NCBI GenBank assembly: GCA_025716855.1 | Contig: JAIXMQ010000084.1 | Span: forward strand, 1 to 64,000 | DNA length: 64,000 nucleotides | Origin: Pilaira anomala | Taxonomy: Eukaryota; Mucoromycota; Mucoromycetes; Mucorales; Mucoraceae | Reading direction: 5' to 3' | In this document: one piece after another, positions 36,215 to 48,323 of the stretch | How the letters are laid out: each line of letters opens with the position of its first letter | Numbering within the stretch: the first letter of the stretch is position 1 | The notes under the pieces: generated by a model | Seen by the model: only the letters and a program-made list of their open reading frames with translations | What the model was told of the DNA's origin: nothing | The model's database searches: none | Translations under genes and position numbers: made by a program

Positions 36215-37677
36215 ATTAATGTTTCTTTTTTTAAAAAAAAAAAAAATGAGTAAAGAAAAGAAGGAACTGTTCTGTTATCTGAAGCATCTACTAAATAATC
36301 GCTGGAAAAAAAAAAATCGGTTACTTTTTATTGGCTATTTGTGACTCATTATTATAACTTTTTTTTTTTTTTTTTTTTTTTTGACATGAATAGGTGGTGT
36401 GTGGAATGTTTTTTAAGAGTTTTTTTTTTTTTTCAACACTTGAACTTTTTGATGGTTGAAGCAATAAAAGCAAATATTCCATCATCGTATACAAAATTCA
36501 ACTCGTCTTTTTAAGCCAAAGTATTATTTGTTTAAACATGTTTTTTTTTTATCAGATTGTTGAGCTCACAAATCATAACATTTTCGTTGATCCGTTGCTG
36601 CCGGGCTCAATTTGATCCCAGCTAGTTACCCAATTGTTGTTTCAATTGGATGTAGTAGAGTGTAGATTGGTCTGCCTAAAGGACTTAAAATAAAACCGGA
36701 TCCTCGGATCCCATACAAAAAAAAAAAAAAAAAGATTGGTCTGCCTTTCCCGTGAAAAATATATCAGTATATCATAAGAACGACCAATAATTTTATTATA
36801 GCCAAATATTTCATTGTCTACACTAATAATAACAACAACGAAAGTGTTTATGAGAAAGGAATATAAATTTATTTTTTCAATCATTCCTCCTCTTTTTCAA
36901 TTATTTATTAAGACCACAAAATCTCACTGTAAGGCTTTTCATGGCCTCTTTACATTAGTTAATAATACTTGATCCCTCTTTCTCACTCTTGGAATGATGA
37001 CTTTAAATCGAAAATAACCTTAAATAATTACACATTTAAAAGCGGGTATGGTACCTAGATATATAATCCAACACTTGGTAAATCATTATATTTCCATTAT
37101 AATAATGTATTACACTAAATTAACACAAAGTTATAGTAGCTGGATGTATATACTACAAACAATTATCTTTGAAATCATATCTAAAAAAAAACAAAAAAAA
37201 AAAAACTGCCCAATATCAAGTTTTCATGCTTTTTTTTTTTTTTTTTTGAAACATGTATATACTTTTTCCCCTTTACTTAATATTTTCAATTAAAAATAAA
37301 ATATGAATCTTCCTTAACCTCTATCTTTGATTTACGTATGTTATCCCTATACAAGAGATTACTTTCAAGAAAAATAAATAACTTTTTGATAATATAGTTA
37401 CCTGTATAATACATGGTGTCAGTGGAAGTAAGTCGTTGTCAGTAGTAAACGCTCTTTTCTGTACAGAGTGTATGTACTGGATAGAGAAGATATTCAGTTT
37501 GATCCCGTTAGCGGTGAGGTGGTTGTCAGCGAGCGAAGCTTTTATATTTCCTTCTTATTTTAAAACATAATGCATAATAACTTGAATAAACCGTCACTGT
37601 TAAGTTGTTTGTTTTTGACAACTCTATTTTTTTTTTTTTTTTCGTTCTTTTCCTTTTCATTTATACTTTAGAATAGC
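36215..37677. other. Intergenic between divergent HOM2 and KH-like gene
   Basis: Promoter region for two divergent genes. It includes a T run of about 24 nt near 36359-36382 and the probable poly-A-tailed mini-insertion at 36664-36747 (listed separately). No gene seen. Confidence 0.4.
36664..36747 (+). mobile_element. Probable 56-bp poly-A-tailed insertion with 14-bp direct repeats
   Basis: The 14-mer AGATTGGTCTGCCT occurs at 36664-36677 and again at 36734-36747. Between them are 38 bp of unique sequence with a BamHI-like inverted pair (GGATCC TC GGATCC) followed by about 17-18 A directly against the second copy. Direct repeats plus a 3' poly-A tail are the hallmarks of LINE-type, target-primed insertion, here of a severely 5'-truncated element or a small RNA. 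No second copy of the insert was seen in the window. Confidence 0.5.
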
Positions 37678-38433
37678 ATGCAGTCTATGGATTTAGCAAC
37701 ATTACGAAAAATAAATGCAGAAGAAGTACCTACACCGCCTCACCTAAGAGCGATTATACATAATAAACAGTCGAGTTGCCTTATTGGTTACCAAGGCCAA
37801 ATTGCTAAACATATAACAGTAAACTTAGGAGTTAGGTTTCAAGTATACGAAACTGAGAGATCTAAATGGGGAAGACTTGTAAGTACTAGGGGTTACCCAG
37901 AAGCTCTTGGTAAAACTTGGTATTATTGCGCAAAACAACTCATTTCAAGTTTTAGGGAACACTTTGAACTAAAAAAGGTAACGAAAAATATATATATATA
38001 TATATATGTCTGACCTGAATAACAAACGTTATGTACCCAGGGATTTGGAATAGACTTTGTATTTCCATCATTTTTAATTGATTTTTTTCTTTCTACTGGC
38101 GAGTTTGACTATATTACCAGGAACACCGCAATCTCTATTCTTGTGAAACATGATTGTTTGATGAGATCAACTGAACGGGTAGTTCGAATCTTGACTCGCA
38201 ATAAAGACGAAGCCTCTTTAAATCAATTCAAAACCGCAGTTTATTTGTTAGCTTTAGCTGTACAAAAGAATATTACGCTTGCAATGTGTGCGCCTGGAAA
38301 CGTTTTTTATAAGGAAGATCCAGAGGATCCTCTTTGGAAGTATTGTCATGTACGAGAGATAAATGATATCTTCTTTGACGGTTCTTCATCACAAAGAACA
38401 AATGATGATGAAAAAGTTCCTCATACTGTTTAA
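37678..38433 (+). CDS. KH-like RNA-binding protein
   Basis: Two exons, 37678-37977 and 38041-38433, joined in phase across a 63-nt intron, encode 230 residues. Residues 20-95 look like a KH domain: HLRAIIHNKQSSCLIGYQGQ, then IAKHITVNLGVRFQVYE, then GYPEALGKTWYYCAKQLI. The GYQG sits where KH domains have their RNA-binding GXXG loop. The second half (FLIDFFLSTGEFDYITRN, ISILVKH, RVVRILTRN, FKTAVYLLALAVQ) has the same beta-alpha-alpha-beta-beta-alpha order without a clean GXXG, so it may be a degenerate second KH domain. It resembles the general layout of PCBP/HEK2-type proteins but I cannot name an orthologue. The ATG follows a T-rich leader. Confidence 0.65.
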
Positions 38434-39620
38434 AAAAAAATCATTTCCATATTATCCAAACTTTATACCACTGATCCAGTTGCAGGTTTCTCTCTTTTTT
38501 TTTTTTATACATACACAATTACATTATTAAATATAAATAAATATATATATTCAAATACAAAATAATAATAATAATACAGCTTAAGAGAGTAAAGAAAATG
38601 CAACACTAGTTATAACTTGTCAAAGTAAAACGAAAATAGTCCAATCTCTCATAAGACCTACTCCTCAGTGAACTGTGACAGTTTTCATCTAAAAAAAGTT
38701 CCTTTAAGAAATTCAGTGTTGTGTTTGTTCTGTATAAGTATTCTTCCTCCTCTTGAAAAGGTTTTCTAATGTTCCTCGTTCCAAGAATCGTTTATTCAAA
38801 CAATGTCACTTAACAGTATTCTAATGCGAGTCAAAATAGTCTTGTTGTTAAACTACACCTCTCCTATTACTTCGATCTTCGTTCTCGAGTGCTTATTATA
38901 ACTTTTCTTCTTTCTTTTTCGCTGTCCAGAAGGCATACTGTTTATAACTCATCCCATTCATCTTGATTATAAATGCTGATTTTTTGGCTGTTTGTTGGGT
39001 GGATCATCATGGCATATCAAGTTATTAACTCATTCCTGCACACCGAAAAAAAAAAAGGGGTTCAATTTATAAATAGTGCTCTTATAAATGATAACTGTAA
39101 TTTAAAAATAGCCATCAGATCAACTTCCCCTTCCAGAATATATAGGGTATATATATACTGCTACTTTAACTTTTTTCGTTTTGTTGTTTGTTTTGAAAAA
39201 TGGCAATAGGGACTAAAAAAAATGTTCCATTATATAATATACAAGTAAAAAAAAAAAAAAAAAGAATACACAATTTAAAACGAAAGGGCCAATATTTAAA
39301 TTTCTTTCTCTTTTCATATTAGTTGTAAAACAGCATATATTAGGTTCAAACTACGCATTTTACAAATGATGATTTAAAATATGTAGAAAAAGAAGCATGT
39401 GATAATGACTGTACTTCTTGTTTACATTATAAGTGACTTTAAATGATTTATGACTCGAGCATATATATATATAAAAGTTTTTTATTTATAATAATTCCAT
39501 ATAAAATAGATAAGATCTAAAATAATTATTTGTACACAATTGTAATATTAGGTTAAACGATTATCACGAAAAACACGAGCGTAAAATCTTGTTTATGATT
39601 ATTTTGGAGCCAACCACACC

Positions 39621-39655
<35 letters not shown>

Positions 39656-42576
39656 CAAACTTAAAAAAAATATACTTCCGTGTTTTGGTTTCAAAATAAG
39701 TTTTCCATGAACGTTTATTGGTTAAAGAAAGGGACTACTACCCCACATTTTTTTTTTCTTTTATCATTGCTGAGCGAAAAAAAAATCCTAATAAAAAACA
39801 TTACACACACGCGACACACAGTGTTAGACCAAATCGAATTGTCCTACATTTTATCATTTGGTCCCAAAAAAAAAACATGACTTTATTTACTTTTTATCAA
39901 AAGTTACAACACTTTTAAAAAAACCTTTTTGCCTAAATGTTACTGCCTGTGGATTAGAACAGAACAGAACATTGTAGATTAAAATAGTACTGTATCACAA
40001 GAAACATATTTTTAAATAACGGTAAAAAAAAAAGACCGCAATTAAACAGTGAGAAAGAGAGAGAAAAAGAGAGAGAAACAAGATACTTTTTAGTTGTGAC
40101 ATGAATTGATAGATTTGTCATTGTTTCAAGGTAATGTAAGAGGGTTTTCTCCGTTATTATAAAATATAGATAAACTAGAAAAATAACTGTGTACCTATAG
40201 TTTTTTTTTTTAAGGTTTAGAGGTGTAGACATGTCTTTTTTTTTTTTCTGTTTCAAAAAAAGTAGGTAGTGCCAATTTAAATCTAAAATTGAAAGGATTT
40301 TATAAAATACTTTGTCTCTTCTTTGCATTTTATTGCTTCCACAGTAACCCAATTACGAGTCTTTCCACTCCCCCCCCCCCCCACAAATTAGAATAAATGA
40401 GAAAAGTTTTTCGGTATTAACCTAGTATGTAACTGAACCATATTTTTTTTTTTTGTCAAACCATAAATTTATTGCAGCACAAAAAGAGAGTGATTGAGTC
40501 TGTGCAGTAACCGCGGGGAGGGGGGGGGGAGGGAGACAAAAAAGTAAAAAAGTCTGGGTCTTATTTATAGCTTTGTGAGATGCTGCTATTTACTTCTATA
40601 ATAAAAAACCTTCGTCATTTTTCTCTCTTTCTCTCTTTAAAGTACTCACTAGAGACAAAATAATCTGTTTGTAACTTTTTAGGCTTTTTTTTTTTACAAA
40701 TGATCATTTAAGATCAAGATACGTTTTTTGTTCTAGATCTATATTAAACAAAAGGGAAAAGACCCCCCTTTTTTATTGTAATAATTCATTATCGGCTAAA
40801 AACAAACTGAGTTTATCTTTTTTTTTTTGTGTGTGTAACTACTGGCTTATTTGTTTAGGAACGAAAATTTTTTATAAAAAATGACGGTGAAATGTTCGGC
40901 AGACTTGTTATTGGATTAAATTATCTGTTTTGTAAAAAAAAAAGAAGGTTTTACAAAGTTGATCGGTTTTTGTATTTTTTTTTTTAACTTGTAAAATATG
41001 TGCGTGTGTGTATTGTGTGTGTGTGTGTGTGTGTGTGTGCCCTTCTTTTTATCTCCCCCAGGTTTTGATAGCTTACTGTACCCTTCTTGGCTGAAAAAAG
41101 GGTTATTTTCAGAAAAAAAAAAGGGGAAAAGGAAATACATTGACCGGGAATTTAAATTGTCATGTGTGTGTGTATATGTGTGTGAGAGAGAGAGTTATAT
41201 TGTATTTAATAAAATAAAAAAAAAAGTAGGTTGATATTAGATTTAAATTAATAAGAAATTTTTTAACATTTTATAGAAAGGAATGAAAAAAAAAAAATGT
41301 AAAAGATATGTATGATGCGCTTTCAAAGTAAACAAGTTTTTATTGTTAAGTAGCATTTATAATTGATGAATTTCATCAGACGATAATAATTCATTTTGAA
41401 GTTGGTTGTACAGATTTTGTAGTGTCTTTTTTCGGACATCTTGTGTTCATTTTCCACATGGGAACAGGTGTAATGTAACTAAGATACTATTTTAGGAGTA
41501 TGATCAACGCGTAAAAAAGCGAGAAAGAGATTTTAAATGAGTAAAATAAAACTTTACAATGTTATGTATATTAGAATGCTATATAGTTTTATTCAGGTCC
41601 AAAGATCAATCAAACTTGCATTTAATATATATATATAAACAATTGAAATCGAAAGAAAGATAAATCGGTCTGCTGCATCACATGAGCTATATATACGTAA
41701 TAAAAACATGATTTTTATAATACAATTAGAGTCAAAATGAATCACTTTTATGAGTATGATTTCCCTTGTTCCTGAAAAAAAAAAAAAGATATACTAACAA
41801 AGTTTCTGTCTTGAAAGAATAGGCTTAAATAAAAAAAAAACATTCTTTCTCCGTTAAAGGGAGATTACATAAAAAAACTCTTTTCGGCCATTCACGGAAA
41901 AAGTTCGGAACACCAAACTATATTCGATTCTAAAAATTAAAAAAAGTATGAAATTATAAGTTCAAAACACATCGAATTTAGAGTTGATCTTTTTGTAAAT
42001 TAACCTATTTTTATAATGTCAAACTAGAATTACGCGTAATTTATCGGTTATCGCTATAGACTTGATAATTTCATTTTTCACTGTTACACACATCCGTCAC
42101 AAAACTAATATTTTTTGGGTTTTTTTTTTTTTCTTCAAGCTCAATTTGAATCCTTTTCTTTAAATCTCCGATATGCCTTATAACAACAATTTGATAATTT
42201 TTTTTTTTTTTTCTTCTCTCTTTTTCTTCTCTGATTATTCAAATAGATCAAAAAGTATTTTTTTTTACACTATACAACATATTAGACACTATTTTTTTTT
42301 TATTAAAAAAAAAAAAACTATTTTTGCAACGTCAAAATTTAATTCTATAAACATTTCATTTTTTGACATTTTATGATCCAAACATATCCAGCGTACGAGA
42401 TTATTGACATCCATTGAAACAATATCTCGCTCAATTTAATTATATACATTTATAACGAACAACATTTTAAATACACACCCACGCACACACACACACACAC
42501 ACGCACACACACACGCACACACACACACACCCACACACACAAATCATCTAAACCAAAATTATCTAACAATAACATC
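38434..42576. other. Intergenic 4.1 kb
   Basis: The longest gap. It contains a T run of about 30 nt (39626-39655), poly-G and poly-C stretches (40371-40382, 40517-40531), a GT microsatellite (41016-41038), and an interrupted AC microsatellite just before the next gene (listed separately). Short coding-like stretches occur on the minus strand near 38870-38970 and 41345-41440 (the latter reading TLQNLYNQLQNELLSSDE to a stop), but without recognisable domain, start or splice support. Confidence 0.4.
42474..42541. repeat. Interrupted AC microsatellite
   Basis: About 68 nt of AC repeats with periodic G or C interruptions, ending about 35 bp upstream of the ATG at 42577, so it is probably in the 5' UTR or core promoter. 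Confidence 0.9.
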
Positions 42577-43854
42577 ATGAACACAACTACTACATCACCT
42601 ACTTCTTTATTACTTCAAGACCTTATTAATGCACCTTCAAAAGCAGAATCTATCTTGGAATGTCTTACAGCAGATCAAATCATCATGATTGAAGATACAA
42701 TCAATAGAGTAAAGCGTAGAAAGATGGATAAATCCCAGCTCCCTTCTTCTCCTTCTCCTCTTAGTGTTACAACAAAAGAAGTAGTAGTAGAAAATACTTC
42801 TTCAGCATCTGCCATTGCAAATGCTTTAGCTGCTGCTATGGTTTCTGCTGCTGGTACTTTACAACCTACACCGACTACTCCTGTTGCTGCTGCTGCTGCT
42901 GCTGTTGCCAAAACTACGACGACGACGACTGTATCACCTACCAAGACAGTCACGAATAGTTCGGTTACTTCGAATGACCCAATTGCTGAAGTCAAAGATG
43001 GTGTTGAATGGGTTTCTTTTGTTTATTCTCATAACCGTACTCTTAAGAGATATTCAATTCGAACTGATATTCAAAAAGTAGCATTAGATGTTGTTGATGA
43101 TAAATTTAAAGCCGAGAATTGTGTAAGTAAAAAAAAAACTCCCCCCCCCACACACACATACGCAAGCAAATTTTTTTTTTTTTCGGTGGCTGAATTATTC
43201 AACTAAATTTTTTTTTTTTTTAATATAGGTTTATCCCCGTGCCAATCTTCCTAAAGAAACTTATAAAGGAAATAGATGGTCTTATGAAACAGAATGTAAT
43301 GATTTAGGTTGGAAACTTGCATGGTTAAATAAATCAGAGATTGCAGGTAAACGTGGATTAATTCAACGTGCTGTGGATTCATATCGTAATCGTTATCCCA
43401 GTATGAGATCAAGACGTGTAGCTCGTCAAGAAAAATTATTGAATGGTACGCTTCGTAAAAGAAAGAATAGAGAAGAAGAGGATGATGCAAATGCGAATGT
43501 GAATGGGACTACCAACTCTGCTTCTCTTCATCCTTCCACCCATCTTGTTACTTCAACTCTTCACAATCAACCCATTTTGAATAATACCTCTTTAGAAGCT
43601 GCTACCGTCAAACCTGCTCATCAACCAAAGACAATCGCTATTGATGATTTAATCACCAATACTCGTTATCGTATCAAGATTAATGTTGAAACCGTTTCTT
43701 TGGATGAAATCTCGGTTGAATTTCGTAAACAGAATTGTCCTTTTCCTAGAGCTTATCATAATGAGGATCCTGAACAATATGTAGGTGGTCGTGCTAGATG
43801 GAGTGAAGATACAATGTGTAATGAACTTTGTTGGAAATTGGTATGTAATAATAG

Positions 43855-43889
<35 letters not shown>

Positions 43890-44752
43890 ACTAATAATAA
43901 TTTTACATTTAGGCTTATTTAAATCCAAGAGTTTTGGCTGGAAAAAAGAATTTACTTCAACGTGCTTTAGACGTTTACCGTGCAAAGTTTATGCCTACAC
44001 TTCAACCACGTAAATATTCTTCTCGTTCACCTCCTGTTCGTGTGATCGAGACAGCAACAGCTACAATTGAACAAGAACAACTTCTCAAGATGATGCCACC
44101 TACCATGTCTACACCTTTAACTGCATCAGCACTTTCAGCACAAAACGCATTATTTGAACAGAAAAAGAAGACAAAGAAGAGTCATAAAAAGACAACCGAT
44201 TCTCCTGTCATGTCATGTGCCAGCGGTACAACAGCATCTCTTGATTTTGGTGATTGCTTCTCGCTGGACGATGAAGTATCCAATACACTTACTAATAATA
44301 CTAATAATAACAACAACAACAATAATAATAATAATAATACAACACTTAAATCTATCAGTTTAACAAGTTTACCTCGTCAAATCGATCAAGATCCAATGAT
44401 TTCACCATCTTATGATTCTATTTATTCAGACACACGATTCTCACCTTTTGATGAATCCATTAGTTGTCATACATCATCCTCTTCAAACAGTATTGCATGT
44501 ACACCTAGTCCACCCGTGACCGCCGACTTTTTTGGGTTCGCAGATACAGATCTTTATGATTCTTTCATGTTACCACCTGTGAATGATACATTTATGTTAC
44601 TTGATTCAAATAATTCTGATATGAAATGTTATGATTCTCTTATGTCTCCCTCTCTTCCTTCAAGCGCGGTACATCAACAAGATTTAGTTAAACTTGAAGA
44701 AGATTTCCAAGATAGTTTTACTGCTGCTCACTTATTAGATCCACTCTTTTAA
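42577..44752 (+). CDS. Fungal protein with two copies of a DUF8032-like domain
   Basis: Exons 42577-43122, 43229-43840 and 43913-44752 give 665 residues. The same domain occurs twice. Copy 1 (about residues 145-250) has VEWVSFVYSHNRTLKRYSIR, CVYPRANLPKE, NRWSYETECNDLGWKLAWLN and GKRGLIQRAVDSYRNRY. Copy 2 (about residues 300-400) has YRIKINVETVSLDEISVEFR, CPFPRAYHNEDPEQYVGGRA, RWSEDTMCNELCWKLAYLN and GKKNLLQRALDVYRAKF. I associate this domain with the fungal family DUF8032; that name is from memory. Around the domains are Thr/Ala, Asn and Ser runs, a Lys-rich patch KKKTKKSHKK and acidic/aromatic patches near the C-terminus (EEDFQDSF), which suggests a nuclear regulator, but no function is established. 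Confidence 0.75.
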
Positions 44753-45319
44753 AAAACATTTTTTTTTTTGCTCCTCCTCTTCATCTTTTTTTTTCATCAT
44801 CGTGTAAATAGTTTCCTCTCTCTGTCTCTCTCTTTCTCTCTCTCTCTCGTATATCATCCATTTTTCTTACAAACAATAACAACAACAACAAAAAAAAATC
44901 ATTTATTTATCTAAAAACCCATTCACACTTAAAAACTAGAAAACCTATGTATAACTTTCACCCAAACCCCCCCTCCCCCCTCCACCCCACTCTTACACTT
45001 TTTTTTTTTTTTATCTATATATATACACACACTCATCCTATTAACAAAAATGTATATATATTTTTTTTTTAAAAAAAAACAAAAAAAAAAAACTTATCCC
45101 ACCCTTTACAAAAAAAAAAAAATGTTTCTCTCACCTGTACAAAAAAAAATAATAATAAAAAAATTTCCCATTTCAAAAAAGTAGTCTTTGTTTGTTGTTT
45201 TTTTTTGTAAATCTATGGCGTTTTTTTTTTTTTTTAAAAAAAAAGAAGAGAAGAGGGGCTTCCTGTCAATCTCTTTTTCTTTTTCACTTGTCTAAAAAAA
45301 AAAAATAAAAAATAAAAAA
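44753..45319. other. Intergenic / UTRs
   Basis: 3' region of the twin-domain gene and leader of the CUE-SANT gene. CT-rich and homopolymer runs only; no gene seen. Confidence 0.5.
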
Positions 45320-47346
45320 ATGGTAAGAACTAAAAAGCAAGTGATTGATTCTTTAGCAATCAAGAATAAAGGTAATACGCCCCTCTTTTTTTATTTTCTT
45401 CTCGGATATGTATAGATCATAACTCTTCTTTGATAAAAGAAATGCCTTCAACCGAATTTTATGCTGATAATGTACCTTCAAGTCCTTTACCTACCTTGAT
45501 GTTGTATGATACAAATGTAATTGTTTTTTTTTTTTGTCTTAAAAAAAAAAAAAAAAGACGTGTCTGTCCCTGTATTGATTCGTTTTTTTTATTTATAAAG
45601 TTTTCACATTCTTCTTCTTCTCCACACTGGTTACCCCCACCAACACCTGTTTTAGAAAGGTAACAAAAAAAACACACACACACACACACAAACTTATTTG
45701 TACTTATAAAAAAAAAACTCAGTGAAACTCTACTACATTTTGAACCTCCTTATGTTATGAACAATTTTTGGCCACCACCACCATCTTCTACAGATCAAAC
45801 CACGAAAAAGATATCAAATGGTAAAAAGTTAGAAGCCATGTTTAGTAACTTGAATCAACAAGAAATACAAGAGATGATGACAGATTGTCATGGTAACGAG
45901 GTAAAAAAAAAAAAAAAACTTGTGTTTGCTTTTCTCTCTTTAAAAAAAAAAAAAAGATTTAAACTATTTCTTGTTTCAGGATGAAGCTATTTTACGTCTC
46001 ATCACACGAAATGATTATTTGGAAAATATACGTCATCGAATTCGTTTGAATAACAATGGTAAGCGTTTATTAAGACTTTTTCTATACATATATATATCAT
46101 GTTTAAATAGTAAAAAAAAAAAATACCTTTTAGTTCAACCAATCTTAAAAGAAATTCAAAAGGCTGCCGTATCAAATCCAATAACGCGACATAAACCAAA
46201 ACCTATCCTTTTACCTAATATTCAACCACCACAGCCACCACAACCTATCAAAAAAGTCATTCAACAAAAGTCTTTATTATTACCTTTACCTTCAAATGAA
46301 ATCCATAAAGCTGAAACTCCTACTATCAAATCACCAGAAAAGAGTAGTAGTAAAGTAACTGAAAAAGTAAAAGTAAAATGATATAATTTTTTTTTATATG
46401 TATCGATTTGTTTATATATACTAAAAAAAAAATCTAATTATAGCCTGCCAAAGTCGTACTTGAAAAACCAACAATGCATAAAACACATAAAACCCATCGC
46501 CGACCGTCTATTAGTAGTACAAGTACGAGCGGTATGCATTCTACGGGTCGTCTTACATTAGATGACGCATTACAACAGATCAAGGACAGTAAATCGAATG
46601 AAGAATCGGATGGATATGCAGGTTGGTCAGCTGCACGTCTTCGAGCTTTTAAGATGATTGAAAAGAACCCAAATAGTTATTATTATCGATTCAATGCTCC
46701 CGGTGAGCAACAAAAAAAAGGGAAATGGACAGAGGAAGAAAATGCTTTGTTTTTAAACAGATTGAAACAAGTAGGTGCTAATTCTCAATGGGGAATTTTT
46801 TCTATTGCTATACCAGGAAGAGTAGGATATCAAGTATGTATGTGTTTTGATATAATATATATATATATATATATCATTAAAAAAAAAACTAAACATATAT
46901 ATATACAAAAAAAAAAAAAAAAGTGTTCAAATTATTATAGGTTCATGATTGAAAGTGGTCAATTGTATGACCCAAATTACGTCCTAGATGAAAAAGGAAA
47001 AGCGCGTTACTTGTTTGATAAAAAGACTGAAGATGGTGTAGTAGAAAAGATATTTCGAAAACATAGTAAACATGGTAGTATGTCCTTGGACGAAATGATC
47101 GCAACAAGTACAACTACTACTACAAAGAAACGAAAACAACAACAAACGAAAAGAATTGAATCAGATGAAGAGGAGGATGATCCAACCTTTAAAATCAAAA
47201 AATCTGCTTCAAAAAAGAAACAGTTACCCTCAAAAGATCTCACCAAAAATCAGTATCCGCTTATCTTACCTGCTGCGGGTGTTCGAATGACCAGACAGAG
47301 GTTACAACAGCAACAACAACTATTTGAAAACGAACAAAAATCTTAG
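45320..47346 (+). CDS. CUE-like plus SANT/Myb domain protein
   Basis: Eight short exons: 45320-45371, 45416-45516, 45601-45659, 45723-45900, 45980-46058, 46134-46366 (or 46372), 46444-46833 and 46924-47346. All join in phase to 504 or 506 residues, starting MVRTKKQVIDSLAIKNK. Two features stand out. One is a CUE-like ubiquitin-binding helix bundle (KKLEAMFSNLNQQEIQEMM, DCHGNEDEAILRLI). The other is a SANT/Myb repeat GKWTEEENALFLNRLKQVGA, WGIFSIAIPGRVGYQ and CSNYYRFMIESG, where the last splice must use the AG at 46922-46923 to restore the third helix. The C-terminus is Lys-rich with acidic and Gln runs. Two in-phase donors six nt apart end exon 6. Probably a nuclear chromatin or transcription factor; orthologue not recognised. 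Confidence 0.75.
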
Positions 47347-47592
47347 TTTTTTCTTTTTCTTTTTTTTTTCTTTTTTTTTTTCAAAATAAATTATTTCGGT
47401 TCTATGTTATTCACTATTACTATTAACTTTATACGTTATTAAAATGTCAAAACTATGACGTGTTTATTTCTCAGGGTTTTTTTTTAGAAAAAAATTCACA
47501 AATTCGCGTATTTACATCACCTTTTTTTTTTTTTTTTTTTTTTCCTTTCCTTCTTCTTTTTCATATCATCATCACTTAAACAAAAAAAAAAC

Positions 47593-47835
47593 ATGTCTGA
47601 AACCAAACCAAAAAAAGAATCGATTTTAACAAAGGAATTAGCAGCTTGTAGTATCTTTGGTATACAAGCAAATGAAGAGAATAAAGAGAAATCGGTTCAA
47701 TGCCTTGAAGAGACTGGACTGGTGCCTGTCTATGTCGCTGAAGGAGATCCTAACCATGCTATTGCTGTAGGAGCAGATACAGCAGATCAAAAGCCTTCTG
47801 TATACAAAAAATTTAAATCTGAAAAAGAGACTTAA
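47593..47835 (+). CDS. Small hypothetical protein (80 residues)
   Basis: Single-exon frame starting MSETKPKKESILTKELAACS after an A-rich leader (AAAAAAAAAACATG), with balanced codons and a natural TAA. The middle reads CLEETGLVPVYVAEGDPNHA, followed by IAVGADTADQKPSVYKK. It is hydrophilic, with no signal peptide, membrane helix or motif that I recognise. It lies 250 bp downstream of the CUE-SANT gene on the same strand. Composition and context make it a likely real short gene; function unknown. Confidence 0.55.
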   Translation: MSETKPKKESILTKELAACSIFGIQANEENKEKSVQCLEETGLVPVYVAEGDPNHAIAVGADTADQKPSVYKKFKSEKET

Positions 47836-48292
47836 CTTGTTATGCGCGTTTTTTAAGTAGTAAAATAGTATAGCATTATTAGAATAAAAACAAAAAAAAA
47901 GGTTGTCAATAATATCTTTTTTTTTTTTTTTTTGCATGTTTTTTTTTTGGGGCACCGCAAAGAATTGGGATTTTTTTTTTTGTCTTTAGCTAATCTAGTT
48001 ACAATCAAGAAATTATAAATAACTTGAAGTACCTTTTATCTTTTATTATCTTGTTTGTTTTTTTTTTGCCACTTTCTTTACAGTTCAATTAAAATAACAA
48101 ATTAGAGAGTAAATTAAAAAAAAAAAAATGTTTAAAACATTGCATAAAAAAAAAGGGAAACTTTACTATTGAAAGTTACAATTTTATATTACAAGTTTCT
48201 CCAACAAAAAATGCCAAAAATATAATCTTTGTACCTCATTTGATTTAGGCTTTAGTGTATCATATCCAATTTTGTATAATCTCTATGGAGAT

Positions 48293-48323
<31 letters not shown>

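Noticed and set aside
36590..36640. Minus-strand GGGATCAAATTGAGCCC resembling a tRNA T-arm
   Set aside because: No acceptor stem, D-arm or anticodon arm can be placed with it.
37400..37540. TGGTGTCAGTGGAAG resembling an LTR primer-binding site
   Set aside because: No long terminal repeat, polypurine tract, or gag/pol remains nearby; single short resemblance only.
38170..38200. GTAGTTCGAATC resembling a tRNA B box
   Set aside because: Lies inside the coding exon of the KH-like gene and has no matching A box.
38973..39209. 78-residue plus-strand frame
   Set aside because: Interrupted by Lys runs, no motif, and codon use unlike the real genes.
40916..41234. Overlapping frames on both strands rich in Thr-His or Cys-Val
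   Set aside because: They are translations of a GT/AC microsatellite and have no domain.
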